The notes beneath the pieces are model-generated. The model searched no databases. It was not told where the DNA came from and saw only the letters and a list, made by a program, of their open reading frames with translations. Positions 27,208 to 36,413 of a stretch of DNA of 64,000 bases are shown here, piece by piece. The position numbers were made by a program, and so were the translations under genes. This stretch comes from Bradyrhizobium erythrophlei (GTDB lineage Bacteria; Pseudomonadota; Alphaproteobacteria; Rhizobiales; Xanthobacteraceae). Location of the stretch: NCBI RefSeq assembly GCF_900129505.1, contig NZ_LT670818.1, positions 3,815,001-3,879,000 on the forward strand, read 5' to 3'. Positions within the stretch are counted from its first letter, which is position 1; every line of letters begins with the position of its first letter.

Positions 27208-27789
27208 ATGAATCAGATGTTGCAAGATGCTCCCCAAAACGCTTCCGAACTACAAGACGCTTCCGAACTAAAAGACTCTCCCGAAACCATCGATCGCCCG
27301 CCTGACCCTGCGCATCCGCGCTTTGCAAAACCGCAGCGGGTCGCCTTCGTGCAATCCTCCTGGCACCGGGAGGTGGTCGAGGAATGCCGCATCGCGTTCC
27401 TCGCCGAGATCGCGGCGCGCCATATCAGCAATGTCGACGTGTTCGAGGTGCCGGGCTCGTTCGAGATTCCGCTGCACGCGCAGATCCTGGCCAAGACCCG
27501 GCGCTACACCGCGATCGTCGCGGCCGGGCTCGTGGTCGATGGCGGCATCTACCGCCATGAATTCGTCGCCGACACCGTGATCAAGGCGCTGATGGATGTG
27601 CAGTTGCGAACCGAAGTGCCGGTATTCTCCGCGGTGCTGACGCCGCAGCAGTTCCACGAGAGCGCGGCGCATTTCGAATTCTTCCGCAAGCACTTTGCCA
27701 TCAAGGGCATCGAGGTCGCGGAAGCCTGCGCCAACACCCTGCTCAGCCTGGAGCGGCTGCGCGGTCAGGTTGCAGCGGGGATCATGTAA
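27208..27789 (+). CDS. ribH: 6,7-dimethyl-8-ribityllumazine synthase, RibH2 type
   Basis: Condenses 5-amino-6-ribitylaminouracil with dihydroxybutanone phosphate in riboflavin synthesis. 193 residues. Core signatures: VAFVQSSWHREVVEECRIAF, VPGSFEIPLHAQ, VAAGLVVDGGIYRHEFVA and TPQQFHES. The HEFVA segment and the isolated, riboswitch-controlled location fit the type II (RibH2, decameric in Brucella) enzyme rather than the ribosomal-operon-type RibH1. The first 35 residues are a low-complexity leader with a small duplication (ASELQD/ASELKD). Stop at 27789, followed by a family A half-repeat. Confidence 0.95.
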   Translation: MNQMLQDAPQNASELQDASELKDSPETIDRPPDPAHPRFAKPQRVAFVQSSWHREVVEECRIAFLAEIAARHISNVDVFEVPGSFEIPLHAQILAKTRRYTAIVAAGLVVDGGIYRHEFVADTVIKALMDVQLRTEVPVFSAVLTPQQFHESAAHFEFFRKHFAIKGIEVAEACANTLLSLERLRGQVAAGIM

Positions 27790-27807
27790 CCGGCGGCGCG
27801 TTTGTCA

Positions 27808-27872
27808 CCTCTCCCCGCTCGCGGGGAGAGGTCGCCCGGCGAAGCGCAGCGAAGTCGGGCGGGCGAGGGGGA
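27808..27872. repeat. Half copy of family A palindrome
   Basis: CACCTCTCCCCGCTCGCGGGGAGAGG followed by GTCGGGCGGGCGAGGGGGA corresponds to one half of the elements at 3945 and 18036. It follows the ribH stop and may serve as its terminator hairpin. The rest of the gap to 28053 holds nothing else recognisable. Confidence 0.75.
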
Positions 27873-28053
27873 CGATTCGCGCATTCGGTATTCGTGGGAG
27901 CAGACTGTTGCGCCGCAGCAAAGTCGCCCGCGCGTTCTACCGCGCGGCTACAGCCAATTTTTTCCGGTCTCTGCCATCGCAACAGCATGCAGATACCTTT
28001 GGAAGCCTGCATATTTACGGGCAGTTATCCTTATTTCCGTATGAATTTGTCGG

Positions 28054-28386
28054 ATGGAACGCTCGCAACCCGTCACGACATCGCGCTGGCCGGCATGGGT
28101 CAACGCCACCGGCTTGCTGATCGCGAGCTTTGTCGGGGTCGCGACGCTGTCGCTGCAGGCCCGGCCCGGCGCCGAGATTGTGGCGGTGGCCTTTCCGCCC
28201 TGGTGGAGTGCGCAACGGATTTTCGCAGCCGCGGCCTCAGCCGACGCCGCGATCGTCAGGACTACCGCCATACCTTCGATTCTCGTGGTGGAGCCGGACC
28301 ACGACCAGGGATTGATGCGTCTACGTGAGGCCGGCGCGTGGCTGGCCATCGACCCGCAGGCGATCGCCGCCTGTCTCACGAAATAA
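28054..28386 (+). CDS. Small single-span membrane or exported protein, unknown
   Basis: 110 residues with one hydrophobic segment near residues 16-36 ([20 protein letters not shown]) and then a soluble part ([38 protein letters not shown]). No known domain recognised. The frame ends 20 bases before the chemoreceptor start on the same strand, so the pair is probably cotranscribed. The ribosome-binding site is weak, so the start is uncertain. Confidence 0.6.
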   Translation: MERSQPVTTSRWPAWVNATGLLIASFVGVATLSLQARPGAEIVAVAFPPWWSAQRIFAAAASADAAIVRTTAIPSILVVEPDHDQGLMRLREAGAWLAIDPQAIAACLTK

Positions 28387-28406
28387 GCCCCAAAAGGAAT
28401 TTGAGC

Positions 28407-29876
28407 ATGATCGTCGAGAGCAAGGAACTGGAAGCGCTGCGCGAAACCACCAGCAAGGCGCTGATCGCGCTGCTCTGGCTGCACCTTCCGATCGCGATGG
28501 CGATCGGCTTGGCGCGCGGCTCCGACTGGCTGTTGCCGGCGGTGTTCATGGCGGTGCTGGCCACTGCGGCGACGCTGTCATGGCAGATGGCAGGTAATGG
28601 GCTGTCGACCCGACTGACCTTTGCCGTCGCGCTGATGGGCGGCGTCTCGGTGTTCACCTTTCAGCTCTCCGGCTCCGCCTGGCAGATCGACGTGCACATG
28701 TATTTCTTCGCGGCGCTGGCATCGCTGGTCGCCTATTGCGACTATCGGCCGATCGTAATCGGCACCGCCGCGGTCGCGTTGCATCATCTCATCCTGAATT
28801 TTCTCTTGCCCGCGGCGGTCTTTCCGGGCGGCGCCGATCTCGGCCGCGTGGTTCTGCACGCGGTCATTCTCGGGATGGAAGCGGCCGTCCTGGTCTGGCT
28901 CGCCCACCAGCTAGCGCAGCTGTTCGAAGCCACGGCGCAGAAAACCGCCGAAGTCGAGGCTGTCTACGCCGCCGAGGCCCGCGCCCAGGCCGAGCGGATC
29001 GACGCCGACCACCAGGCCAAGCACGATCGCGACGCGGCACGGCGCAATCTGGCCGCCGACTTCGAACGCAAGGTCGGTCGTATCGTTGAGGCGGTGGCGG
29101 TCGCCGCCGGCGAGATGCAGGCCATCTCCGGTTCGATGAGCCGCAGCAGCGGGGAAACGGCGCGGCAGGCGGCCGCGGCCGCAACCGCCTCGACCCAGGC
29201 CTCGCACAGCGTCGGAACCGTCGCATCGGCCACGGAAGAACTCACCGCCTCGATCGGCGAAATCGGCAAACAGGTGACGCGCTCGGCGGACATCGCCGAA
29301 AAGGCCGCCGAGGAAGCGCGCCGCACCAATGCCGTCGTCGAGGGGCTGGCATCCGGCACCCAGAAAATCGGCGAAGTGGTTACGCTGATCCAGAGCATCG
29401 CGAGCCAGACCAATCTGCTGGCGCTGAATGCGACGATCGAAGCCGCGCGCGCCGGCGAACACGGCCGCGGCTTCGCCGTGGTGGCGAGCGAAGTGAAGGC
29501 GCTGGCCAATCAGACGGCGAAGGCGACGGAGGAAATTTCCGCGCAGATCCAGGACATCCAGAGCGCGACCGGCGAGGCCGTGACCGCGATCCAGACCTTC
29601 GTCGGCACCATCGCGGAGATCAACGAGATTTCCGCCGCGATCGCCAGTGCCGTCGACCAGCAGAACGGGGCGACACGCGAGATCGCCGGCAACGTTCAGC
29701 AGGCCGCCAGCGGCACCCTTGAGGTGAAAGAAAATATTCTCGGCGTCGAAAGGGCCGCCAGCGAGGCCGGCGTCGCCGCGTCCAAGCTGTTGGCGGCTTC
29801 GACCGGATTGTCGTCGCAGTCGGAGCATCTGAAAGCCGAGGTCAACGGTTTCCTCGGATCGATCCGCGCGGCGTAG
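28407..29876 (+). CDS. Methyl-accepting chemotaxis protein with multi-span membrane sensor
   Basis: 489 residues. Instead of two spans flanking a periplasmic domain, the first 180 residues contain about six hydrophobic helices ([91 protein letters not shown]). A long coiled coil follows, then the signalling tip with [20 protein letters not shown] and [15 protein letters not shown]. Likely senses a membrane-accessible cue. Start ATG at 28407 has AAGGA upstream. The CheA/CheW partners are elsewhere. Confidence 0.94.
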   Translation: MIVESKELEALRETTSKALIALLWLHLPIAMAIGLARGSDWLLPAVFMAVLATAATLSWQMAGNGLSTRLTFAVALMGGVSVFTFQLSGSAWQIDVHMYFFAALASLVAYCDYRPIVIGTAAVALHHLILNFLLPAAVFPGGADLGRVVLHAVILGMEAAVLVWLAHQLAQLFEATAQKTAEVEAVYAAEARAQAERIDADHQAKHDRDAARRNLAADFERKVGRIVEAVAVAAGEMQAISGSMSRSSGETARQAAAAATASTQASHSVGTVASATEELTASIGEIGKQVTRSADIAEKAAEEARRTNAVVEGLASGTQKIGEVVTLIQSIASQTNLLALNATIEAARAGEHGRGFAVVASEVKALANQTAKATEEISAQIQDIQSATGEAVTAIQTFVGTIAEINEISAAIASAVDQQNGATREIAGNVQQAASGTLEVKENILGVERAASEAGVAASKLLAASTGLSSQSEHLKAEVNGFLGSIRAA

Positions 29877-29879
29877 CTT

Positions 29880-30003
29880 AGAGCGTTTTCCACCGAAAGC
29901 CTGCCCCGGACTTGATCCGGGGTGGACACCGGTTCGCGCGAAGAGACCGCGTAAAAACAAGAAACCGGAGCTTCGGTTCTGATTCGATCAGAACCGATCA
30001 TGC
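29880..30003. repeat. Dispersed intergenic repeat with terminal hairpin
   Basis: Contains CCCCGGACTTGATCCGGGG and, at 29975-29995, the perfect hairpin GGTTCTGAT-TCG-ATCAGAACC, ending GATCATGCTC like the element at 9990-10039. It lies just past the chemoreceptor stop and may act as its terminator. Confidence 0.7.
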
Positions 30004-30115
30004 TCCAAGATCAACTTTCGGTCATTTCCGCACCTCATTGTCATTTCCGCCACCGCGCCTATAAACTTGGCCGTGGGAGGAGGCACGCCCGTGGAGACGG
30101 GCGGCCGAGACGATC

Positions 30116-31330
30116 ATGTTCGAAGGACACGATCCCTATCTCGTCGCGCTCTCGGTGGTGATCGCGATCCTGGGTGGCTACACCGGCTTTGGTCTCGCGG
30201 CGCGAATCCGCGGCACGCCCGGCGTGAGCCAGCGCGTCCTGCTGTCGGGCGCCGCCGCATTCCTCGCGATCGGCATCTGGACCATGCATTTCGTCGGCGT
30301 GCTGGCTGCGCCTATTCCGCCCGATGCCGTCTATCTCGTGCTGCCCACCATCGTCTCGTTCCTGATCTGCGCGCTGGTGGTCGGCGTTTCCCTGTTTTTC
30401 CTCTCGATCGGCGAGCCGTCGCAGCGCCGGGTGATCTCGTCCGCCGTGCTGCTCGGCGCCGGGATCGTGAGCATGCATTACGTCGGCATTCACGGGCTGG
30501 CCGGCAATTTCGCCATCCAGCACGATGGCGCGATGATCCTGCTGTCGATCGGAATCGCGATCGTCGCGGCCTATGGCGGCCTGCGGGCGTTCCTGGCCCG
30601 TCACGACGGCATCAGGCTGATCGCGAGCTCGATCGCGTTCGGCGTCGCGGTATCAGGCATGCACTACACCGCGATGTTCGGCATGCATTTTGTCCCGCTG
30701 TCGGAAGCAACGCACCAGCATGCGGGCGGACTTGCCGCGTCGCAGCAAATACTCTCGGTGATCGTGGCCGTGCTGTGTTTTGTGATCGCGGCCGGCTTCC
30801 TGCTGTCGCTGGTGCCGGATCCGCGACGGCAAGCCGCCGTGGCGGCTGCGGCCGCGATCGATCCCTCCGCTGCATCCCTTGTCGCTGCGTCGTCGCTGCC
30901 TGCAGCCGGCCCGGTCACCCCGAGCCTGCCGCGGCCGATGCCGGCGCCGCTCGGCGGCATCGGCCAGCCGCCGCGCGCCGCGCCGGCGCCGCGGCTGCCG
31001 ATCGAGGGTGCCGACGGCACCCATTTCATCGATGTCGCGGATGTCAGAAGTGTTCGCGCCGACGCGCATTACACCCGGGTGCATGACGGCACCCGCGAGC
31101 GGATGTGCCCGTGGTCGATCTCGGAAGCCGAAGCCCAGCTCGATCCCGGCCTGTTCGTCCGGGTGCACCGCAGCCATATCGTGGCGATCCCGCATGTCAG
31201 CTTCGTCCGCAAGGAAGGCGATGGCGCGGTGATCGAGCTCGACGGCCCGTCGCCGCACCGGGTTCCCGTCAGCCGCGCCAAGATCGCCGAGGTCAAGGCG
31301 CGGCTGGGGCTGATCCGGCGCCACGCTTAG
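30116..31330 (+). CDS. MHYT-domain membrane sensor with LytTR DNA-binding domain (CoxC/CoxH-like)
   Basis: 404 residues. Seven or so hydrophobic helices carry three MHYT repeats: MHFVG at 57-61, MHYVG at 120-124 and MHYTAM at 182-187; the MHYT domain is proposed to sense O2, CO or NO through bound metal. An Ala/Pro linker (about 240-292) leads to a LytTR domain (about 295-400: DVRSVRADAHYTRVHDGT, LFVRVHRSHIVAIPHV). This exact fusion occurs as CoxC and CoxH in the Oligotropha carboxidovorans CO dehydrogenase cluster. It lies 3.7 kb upstream of coxM, in the same direction, but a MarR gene and a tannase gene intervene. Predicted to regulate coxMSLDEFG by binding DNA while membrane-bound. Confidence 0.92.
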   Translation: MFEGHDPYLVALSVVIAILGGYTGFGLAARIRGTPGVSQRVLLSGAAAFLAIGIWTMHFVGVLAAPIPPDAVYLVLPTIVSFLICALVVGVSLFFLSIGEPSQRRVISSAVLLGAGIVSMHYVGIHGLAGNFAIQHDGAMILLSIGIAIVAAYGGLRAFLARHDGIRLIASSIAFGVAVSGMHYTAMFGMHFVPLSEATHQHAGGLAASQQILSVIVAVLCFVIAAGFLLSLVPDPRRQAAVAAAAAIDPSAASLVAASSLPAAGPVTPSLPRPMPAPLGGIGQPPRAAPAPRLPIEGADGTHFIDVADVRSVRADAHYTRVHDGTRERMCPWSISEAEAQLDPGLFVRVHRSHIVAIPHVSFVRKEGDGAVIELDGPSPHRVPVSRAKIAEVKARLGLIRRHA

Positions 31331-31407
31331 CGGTCACTTCGACAAGGACCGCAACCGGGCGAAATGGACAAGGCTCGCGAGAACCTCGCCATGGGGTCGG
31401 CTCGGCA

Positions 31408-31968
31408 TCACTCGTGAAGAAAAACCGATAAGGTTCGCAACAGCTCCTTATAAGCGCGCGACCCGAGTTTTTCCGCGAGGGCTTCTTCGTGTCGCGCAAT
31501 AAGTGACCGAAGCCGATCCAGCAGCGCCGCGCCAGCGGTCGTCAAATGCAGAACGTAATAACGACGATTGGTCGACGATGCGGTACGCGCCACCAGTCCT
31601 TGGCGTTCGAGGCGCTCGACCAAACGTCCCAGACCCGCGCGCTCGATCGAAAGGACCGACGCTATCGCAAGCTGATTGATCCCAGGATTGGTGTTGATGA
31701 TGCTGAGCACGGAGTATTGTGCAATGCTTATGTCGAAGGGAGCCAACTGTCGACTGACATCCTTGAAAACCCATAATTGCGCTCGCCGAATGCGATAGCC
31801 CAAATTCTTCGAGAGGTCCCCAAGCGCGATTTGATCGTCCCGCAAGGGCGCCGGCGCCCTGACATTCCTTTTGCGGGTAGAGACTTTTCGCGACTTCGCC
31901 GGTTGTCCGATGAGGCGAGCGTCCTTGGCGGGGCTAGTCGTGCCTCGTCCGCTTTTAAATTTCATCAA
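31408..31968 (-). CDS. MarR-family transcriptional regulator
   Basis: 186 residues with a basic, Lys/Arg-rich N-terminal tail (about 1-40) and a winged helix: INQLAIASVLSIERAGLGRLVERL (helix-turn-helix) and a wing STNRRYYVLHLT. Divergent from the tannase gene across 600 bases, so it may control that gene in response to a phenolic ligand, the usual class of MarR effector. Codon use is less GC-rich than in the flanking cox genes. The start may be the second Met (31965). Confidence 0.9.
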   Translation of the reverse strand: MMKFKSGRGTTSPAKDARLIGQPAKSRKVSTRKRNVRAPAPLRDDQIALGDLSKNLGYRIRRAQLWVFKDVSRQLAPFDISIAQYSVLSIINTNPGINQLAIASVLSIERAGLGRLVERLERQGLVARTASSTNRRYYVLHLTTAGAALLDRLRSLIARHEEALAEKLGSRAYKELLRTLSVFLHE

Positions 31969-32567
31969 AGAACCTCTTGAAGAAGCCGGCGATCAAGTCT
32001 CGGGAATTGATTTGTCGGTGTGCTTTATATCAGACCGCGCAAATTCCGCCCGAACTAATCACAGCCCCGATTCGCAACCCTGCACCTCTGTGGGCGGCCA
32101 CGTAAACCGGATTGGATTGCGGGTCAAAGAATGCCGCGGTCCCGCACACCCGGCAGCCCTCGCATGTGCGAAATGGATCGACAATGGTCGACGCAGCCCC
32201 GCACATCCGCATTTGATGTTGACAGGGCTACATGGCCTTGATGTGATGAGCCCGCGACAACGAAGCTGCCGTCCGAAGAGCGGCTCGACGAGGAAACGTC
32301 CGTGCTTTCACAATTGGCAGCCTTACGGCTGCGAAAGCGGAATCTCGCGCGGCATGAGCCGCACGGGCCAGGAGCGCAGGCAACGCGCCATCGCTTCTAC
32401 CTGTCGTTCTCGGTCTCGCCTTGCGGGCCCGGAACGACAATCACGGACAGTCAATCATCCTGGTCGGTCGGAGTGCTTGTTCGGCAGTCCCGTTCGGTTG
32501 CGCCGCCCGCGGCGTGGCCGAGTCAATATCGAGGAATTTCTATTCCGTCATCACAGGGGAGATTGAC
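31969..32567. other. 599-base divergent intergenic region between marR and the tannase gene
   Basis: No supported gene. It must hold the marR and tannase promoters. Small inverted repeats occur, e.g. CAGCCTTACGGCTG near 32319-32332, but no operator can be named. Long open frames here on the plus strand have Arg/Ser-rich, motif-free translations. Confidence 0.5.
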
Positions 32568-34427
32568 ATGAAGCGTTTGTTCCTGGCGTCAACTATCGCC
32601 GCGAGTTGGATAGCATTCTCGACGCCGAATGCCCTGGCGGCAGGTCCTGGTGTCGTGCCGCGCGGCACATGTGCCGGCCTGATGGGGCTGCCGCTGCAAA
32701 ACGCGCAAGTCCTGAGTGCGACGCAAAAGTCGGGCTATTGCAACGTTGTCGGCGTCATCAACAAGCGCGTCAGCGCTCAGGACCCCGATCATTTCACATA
32801 TGGGATCGGGTTTTCGCTCAATCTGCCCGACACCTGGTTTGGTCGTTTCGAAATGATGGGTGGAGGCGGCACGGACGGCTCGCTCAACGCGGACCCGAAG
32901 GGTTCGGCCGGTGTCGAACTGGCGCAGGGATGGGCCGTTGCCGTCGATGACGGCGGTCATGAAGACAAAGCCGCCAACGCAGTCGGCGGATATCAAGACG
33001 ACGATGCCAACGCCGGGGGCAGCGCGCATTTCGGCGTCGACGAGCAGGCCCGTATCGATTACGGCTACAATGCCATCGAGAAAACCGCGACAACATCGAA
33101 GTCGATTATCGCTTATTATTACGGACAGCAGGCCGCCTTCTCCTACATCATGGGCTGTTCGAACGGTGGCCGCGACGGAATGGTCGCTTCGCAGAAATTT
33201 CCCTGGCTGTTCGACGGTGTCATATCGCAAAATCCCGGCTTCAACCTGCCCCAGGCGGGGATTGCCGAAGCCTGGAACGAGCAGGCCCTTGCGCCTTTGG
33301 CGACCTCGAAGGATGTCAACGGGCAGCCCTTTATCCCCGATACATTCCCGTCTCAGGACCTTGAAGTCGCGTCGGCGGCGATCCTGGGCGCTTGTGACGC
33401 CCTCGATGGTCTCGTGGATGGAATCGTCGATAACTTCCACGCCTGCACCAATAAAAGGATATTCCCTGCATTGGATGCTGTGACCTGCGGCACCGGCGTG
33501 CACGGCGGGACGCCGCACGGGGGAACATGTCTCACCAGCGCGCAGGTCGGCGCGCTGAAGACGATCTATGCCGGACCGGTGAATTCGAAGGGCAAGCGGC
33601 TTTATTCAAACTGGTTCTGGGATGCCGGGATCTGGGCGCCGCCCACGGCGCCGGGACTCGGATGGACAGCATGGAATGTTGTAACCAGCCCTGTACCGAA
33701 CGTGAACACGGCTGCGAACCTGACGCTTGGCGCCGGTGCGGTTCCGATGATTTTTGTTACGCCTCCGGTCGTGACGCCCGTTTCCGGGTCGGGCGGCCAG
33801 GAAGCCTATCTGTTCCACTTCGACTTCGATAAGGACGCGCCGAAGATTTTCGCCGAGACCAAGGAATATCCGCAGAGCTCGATGGACTTCATGACCGGGG
33901 TCTCTTTGAACCTGCGACCGTTCAAAAATCGCGGCGGCAAGCTGATTATCTCCTCCTCGGTGAACGACGGTATTTTCTCGGGAGCCTCCATTGCGCGCTG
34001 GTATCGATTAATGAACCGGGAAATGGGCGGGAAAGCGCCTGATTTCACCAGGCTCTTCATGGTGCCGAACATGGGTCATTGCGGCGGCGGCCCGGCGACC
34101 AACGATTTTGCCGTCAACGAGCTCAATGCCGTCACCGCGTGGGTTGAAAAAGGTACCGCGCCGGACCGAATTGTCGCCGCCAACCACAATACGAGCTCTC
34201 CGTTTCCGAGCGGGGGATTGTTCGATTTTCGAATCGCGCAGAATTTCCCGGCCGGTGGAACGCGTCCCCTTTGTCCCTATCCGCAAATTCCGAAGTACAA
34301 AGGCGCCGGTATGACCAATGATGCGGCCAATTTCGTCTGCGTCGGAGAGCTGGATCGGTTCAAGTTCGATGACAATGATGCTGACGACGACGACGACGGC
34401 CTGGACCACGGCGGAGACCGTCGTTAA
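32568..34427 (+). CDS. Secreted tannase/feruloyl esterase family hydrolase
   Basis: 619 residues. Signal peptide MKRLFLASTIAASWIAFSTP with cleavage near ALA-AGP, then the tannase fold. The nucleophile lies in IMGCSNGGRDGM (CSxGGR), the catalytic Asp probably in SSVNDGIFSG and the catalytic His in VPNMGHCGGGP; the Cys residues adjoining Ser and His fit the disulfide typical of this family. The C-terminus ends in an unusual acidic tail DDNDADDDDDGLDHGGDRR. It should hydrolyse gallate, ferulate or related plant ester bonds outside the cytoplasm. Start at 32568 after GGGGAGATTGAC. It interrupts the run between the CoxC-like gene and coxM and has somewhat lower GC at third positions than the cox genes. 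Confidence 0.92.
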   Translation: MKRLFLASTIAASWIAFSTPNALAAGPGVVPRGTCAGLMGLPLQNAQVLSATQKSGYCNVVGVINKRVSAQDPDHFTYGIGFSLNLPDTWFGRFEMMGGGGTDGSLNADPKGSAGVELAQGWAVAVDDGGHEDKAANAVGGYQDDDANAGGSAHFGVDEQARIDYGYNAIEKTATTSKSIIAYYYGQQAAFSYIMGCSNGGRDGMVASQKFPWLFDGVISQNPGFNLPQAGIAEAWNEQALAPLATSKDVNGQPFIPDTFPSQDLEVASAAILGACDALDGLVDGIVDNFHACTNKRIFPALDAVTCGTGVHGGTPHGGTCLTSAQVGALKTIYAGPVNSKGKRLYSNWFWDAGIWAPPTAPGLGWTAWNVVTSPVPNVNTAANLTLGAGAVPMIFVTPPVVTPVSGSGGQEAYLFHFDFDKDAPKIFAETKEYPQSSMDFMTGVSLNLRPFKNRGGKLIISSSVNDGIFSGASIARWYRLMNREMGGKAPDFTRLFMVPNMGHCGGGPATNDFAVNELNAVTAWVEKGTAPDRIVAANHNTSSPFPSGGLFDFRIAQNFPAGGTRPLCPYPQIPKYKGAGMTNDAANFVCVGELDRFKFDDNDADDDDDGLDHGGDRR

Positions 34428-34443
34428 GCGCGTTGCGGTGCAA

Positions 34444-34471
34444 CGGCGCGCAGCTTCTCCGCTGCGCGCCG
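34444..34471 (+). terminator. Hairpin after the tannase gene
   Basis: CGGCGCGCAGC-TTCTCC-GCTGCGCGCCG: a perfect 11-bp stem with a 6-base loop, 17 bases past the stop at 34427. No T-run follows, so it is a stem-loop that may end or stabilise the transcript rather than a classical terminator. Confidence 0.6.
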
Positions 34472-35030
34472 CCGGCCGAAATGAATAGAAAGAACGCCTG
34501 TTTCGAACCATTTCAGTTATGCCGCGGGCGGCCGCCATCTACGCAGGCGTCCCAGCTAAGGGGGCGTCGTCTTGGCCGCTCTTACTCGTCGAATTCCGCC
34601 GGCGTGCCAAATATCAAGGCATCGTTTAACGATCCCAGCCTCCGGCAGGGGGTGACGGAGGCCGGGTACTGGAGCCCGAAATTCTCGCATCGCGACAATT
34701 TCGGGCGGGCGCTTCTCTTCCATAGGATTTGCCAAGGCAGTCCTAACCCCAACCCTATCCCAACGCACTCGCCGCAAAGAGCGGGGAGAGGGAGAAGCAC
34801 CGGCGATATCAGTTAGGTCGCAACGCCTGACGCATTTCGTGCCGCCAGGTCCGCCGTTCGTGCGAATTCCCTCCGCTGGTGACCTTGCGGCCGCCGCCGC
34901 CTTGCCTGCGAACAATTCCCATAAGAGCCTCCGCGCCGACGTCTGAAATCAAACGCGCATTCCGCAAAACTGGACTTCCGGCTTTGCGGCCGGAATACGC
35001 GCCAAAACACAAAGACGCATGGAGGAAACG
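34472..35030. other. Leader region of the cox operon, with a degenerate family A repeat
   Basis: No supported gene. A decayed half copy of the family A palindrome lies at about 34735-34800 (AACCCTATCCCAACGC, AAAGAGCGGGGAGAGGGAGA). Closer to coxM, TTCCGGC-TTTGCG-GCCGGAA at 34977-34996 is a short inverted repeat, 35 bases before the coxM start, and could be part of the operator or leader. The coxM Shine-Dalgarno GGAGGAAACG is excellent. Confidence 0.55.
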
Positions 35031-35894
35031 ATGATTCCTGGCCCGTTCAGCTATCACCGGCCTGAGACTGTGGCCGATGCGGTCAAACTGCTCGCGACAT
35101 TGGGCGACGAAGCCCGCCCCCTTGCCGGCGGCCACAGCCTGGTCCCGATGATGAAGCTCAGGCTCGCCACCCCCGAACATCTGGTCGACCTGCACGGCAT
35201 CGCCAGCCTCAAAGGCATCCGCCGCGACGGCAACAAGGTCGTGATCGGCGCCATGACCACCCAGCATGATTTGCTGGCGTCGGACGAAATCGGAAAATCG
35301 CTGCCGATCCTGCACGAGACCGCATTTCTCATCGCCGATCCCCAGGTGCGCTACATGGGCACGATCGGCGGCAATGTCGCCAATGGCGATCCCGGCAACG
35401 ACATGCCGGCGCTGATGATGACCTTGGGCGCGAGCTATCGGCTCGAAGGGCCCTCTGGCGCCCGCGAGGTTGCGGCGTCGGAGTTCTATCAGGGCGCTTA
35501 TTTCACCGCGCTCGAGCCCGGCGAGATCCTGACCGCGATCTCGATCCCTGCGCCGGCCGCCGGCAGCGGCTACGCCTACGAAAAACTGAAGCGCAAGATC
35601 GGCGATTACGCCACCGCCGCGGCGGCCGTGATGCTCACAATGGCCGGCGGCAAGGTCGCCTCTTGCGCGATCGGCCTTACCAACCTGCATGAAACGCCGC
35701 TGCTCGCGACCGACGCGGCCAAGGCCGTGATCGGCACCAGCCTGGATGCGGCGAGCCTGAAAAAGGCCGCGGCCGCGGCGGAGGCGATCATGTCGCCGGC
35801 GTCGGATGCCCGCGGGCCGGTCGAATACCGCAAGCATGTCGGCGGCATCATGGTGACGCGGGCGCTGCAGCGCGCCGCTTCGCGCGCAAGCTGA
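35031..35894 (+). CDS. coxM: CO dehydrogenase medium (FAD) subunit
   Basis: 287 residues. Passes electrons from the iron-sulfur subunit through FAD to the respiratory chain. FAD-binding motifs AGGHS at 32-36 and TIGGN at 111-115 sit at the same positions as in Oligotropha CoxM, whose sequence this follows closely (opening MIPGPFSYHRPETVADAVKL; YAYEKLKRKIGDYATAAAAV later). Start chosen at 35031, directly after GGAGGAAACG; the frame opens at 35019. First gene of the coxMSLDEFG operon, 18 bases before coxS. Confidence 0.97.
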   Translation: MIPGPFSYHRPETVADAVKLLATLGDEARPLAGGHSLVPMMKLRLATPEHLVDLHGIASLKGIRRDGNKVVIGAMTTQHDLLASDEIGKSLPILHETAFLIADPQVRYMGTIGGNVANGDPGNDMPALMMTLGASYRLEGPSGAREVAASEFYQGAYFTALEPGEILTAISIPAPAAGSGYAYEKLKRKIGDYATAAAAVMLTMAGGKVASCAIGLTNLHETPLLATDAAKAVIGTSLDAASLKKAAAAAEAIMSPASDARGPVEYRKHVGGIMVTRALQRAASRAS

Positions 35895-35912
35895 GAGGGG
35901 GAGGGAACAAAA

Positions 35913-36413
35913 ATGGCAAAGACCCATGTGACCATGAAAGTGAACGGCGCCGAGGTCGAAGGCCTCGTCGAACCGCGCACGCTGCTGGTGCATTTCATCC
36001 GCGAGAACCTGCTGCTGACCGGCACCCATATCGGCTGCGAGACCACCCATTGCGGCGCCTGCACCGTCGATCTCGACGGCATGTCGGTGAAGAGCTGCAC
36101 ATTATTCGCGGTGCAGGCCCAGGGCTCCGAGATCACCACCATCGAGGGCGTCGCCAATGCAGACGGCACGCTGTCGGCGCTGCAGGAGGGCTTCCGCATG
36201 ATGCACGGCCTGCAATGCGGGTTCTGCACCCCCGGCATGATCTTGCGGGCGCAACGATTGCTGCAGGAGAACCCGCGGCCGACGGAAGAAGAAATCCGGA
36301 TGGGCATCTCCGGCAATATCTGCCGCTGCACCGGCTATCAGAACATCGTCAGGGCAATCCAGTACGCCGCCGACAAGATCAATGGCGTTGAATTCAAGGA
36401 GGCTGCGGAATGA
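35913..36413 (+). CDS. coxS: CO dehydrogenase small (2x[2Fe-2S]) subunit
   Basis: 166 residues, the same length as Oligotropha CoxS. The N-terminal plant-type [2Fe-2S] cluster ligands are Cys42, Cys47, Cys50 and Cys62; the C-terminal helical-domain cluster ligands are Cys102, Cys105, Cys137 and Cys139 ([20 protein letters not shown]). Carries electrons from the Mo-Cu site to FAD in CoxM. It overlaps coxL by four bases (ATGA), so the two are translationally coupled. Confidence 0.97.
   Translation: MAKTHVTMKVNGAEVEGLVEPRTLLVHFIRENLLLTGTHIGCETTHCGACTVDLDGMSVKSCTLFAVQAQGSEITTIEGVANADGTLSALQEGFRMMHGLQCGFCTPGMILRAQRLLQENPRPTEEEIRMGISGNICRCTGYQNIVRAIQYAADKINGVEFKEAAE

Noticed and set aside
31871..32566. 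231-codon plus-strand frame before the tannase gene
   Set aside because: It overlaps the marR start region antisense, has no motif and no ribosome-binding site; treated as intergenic.
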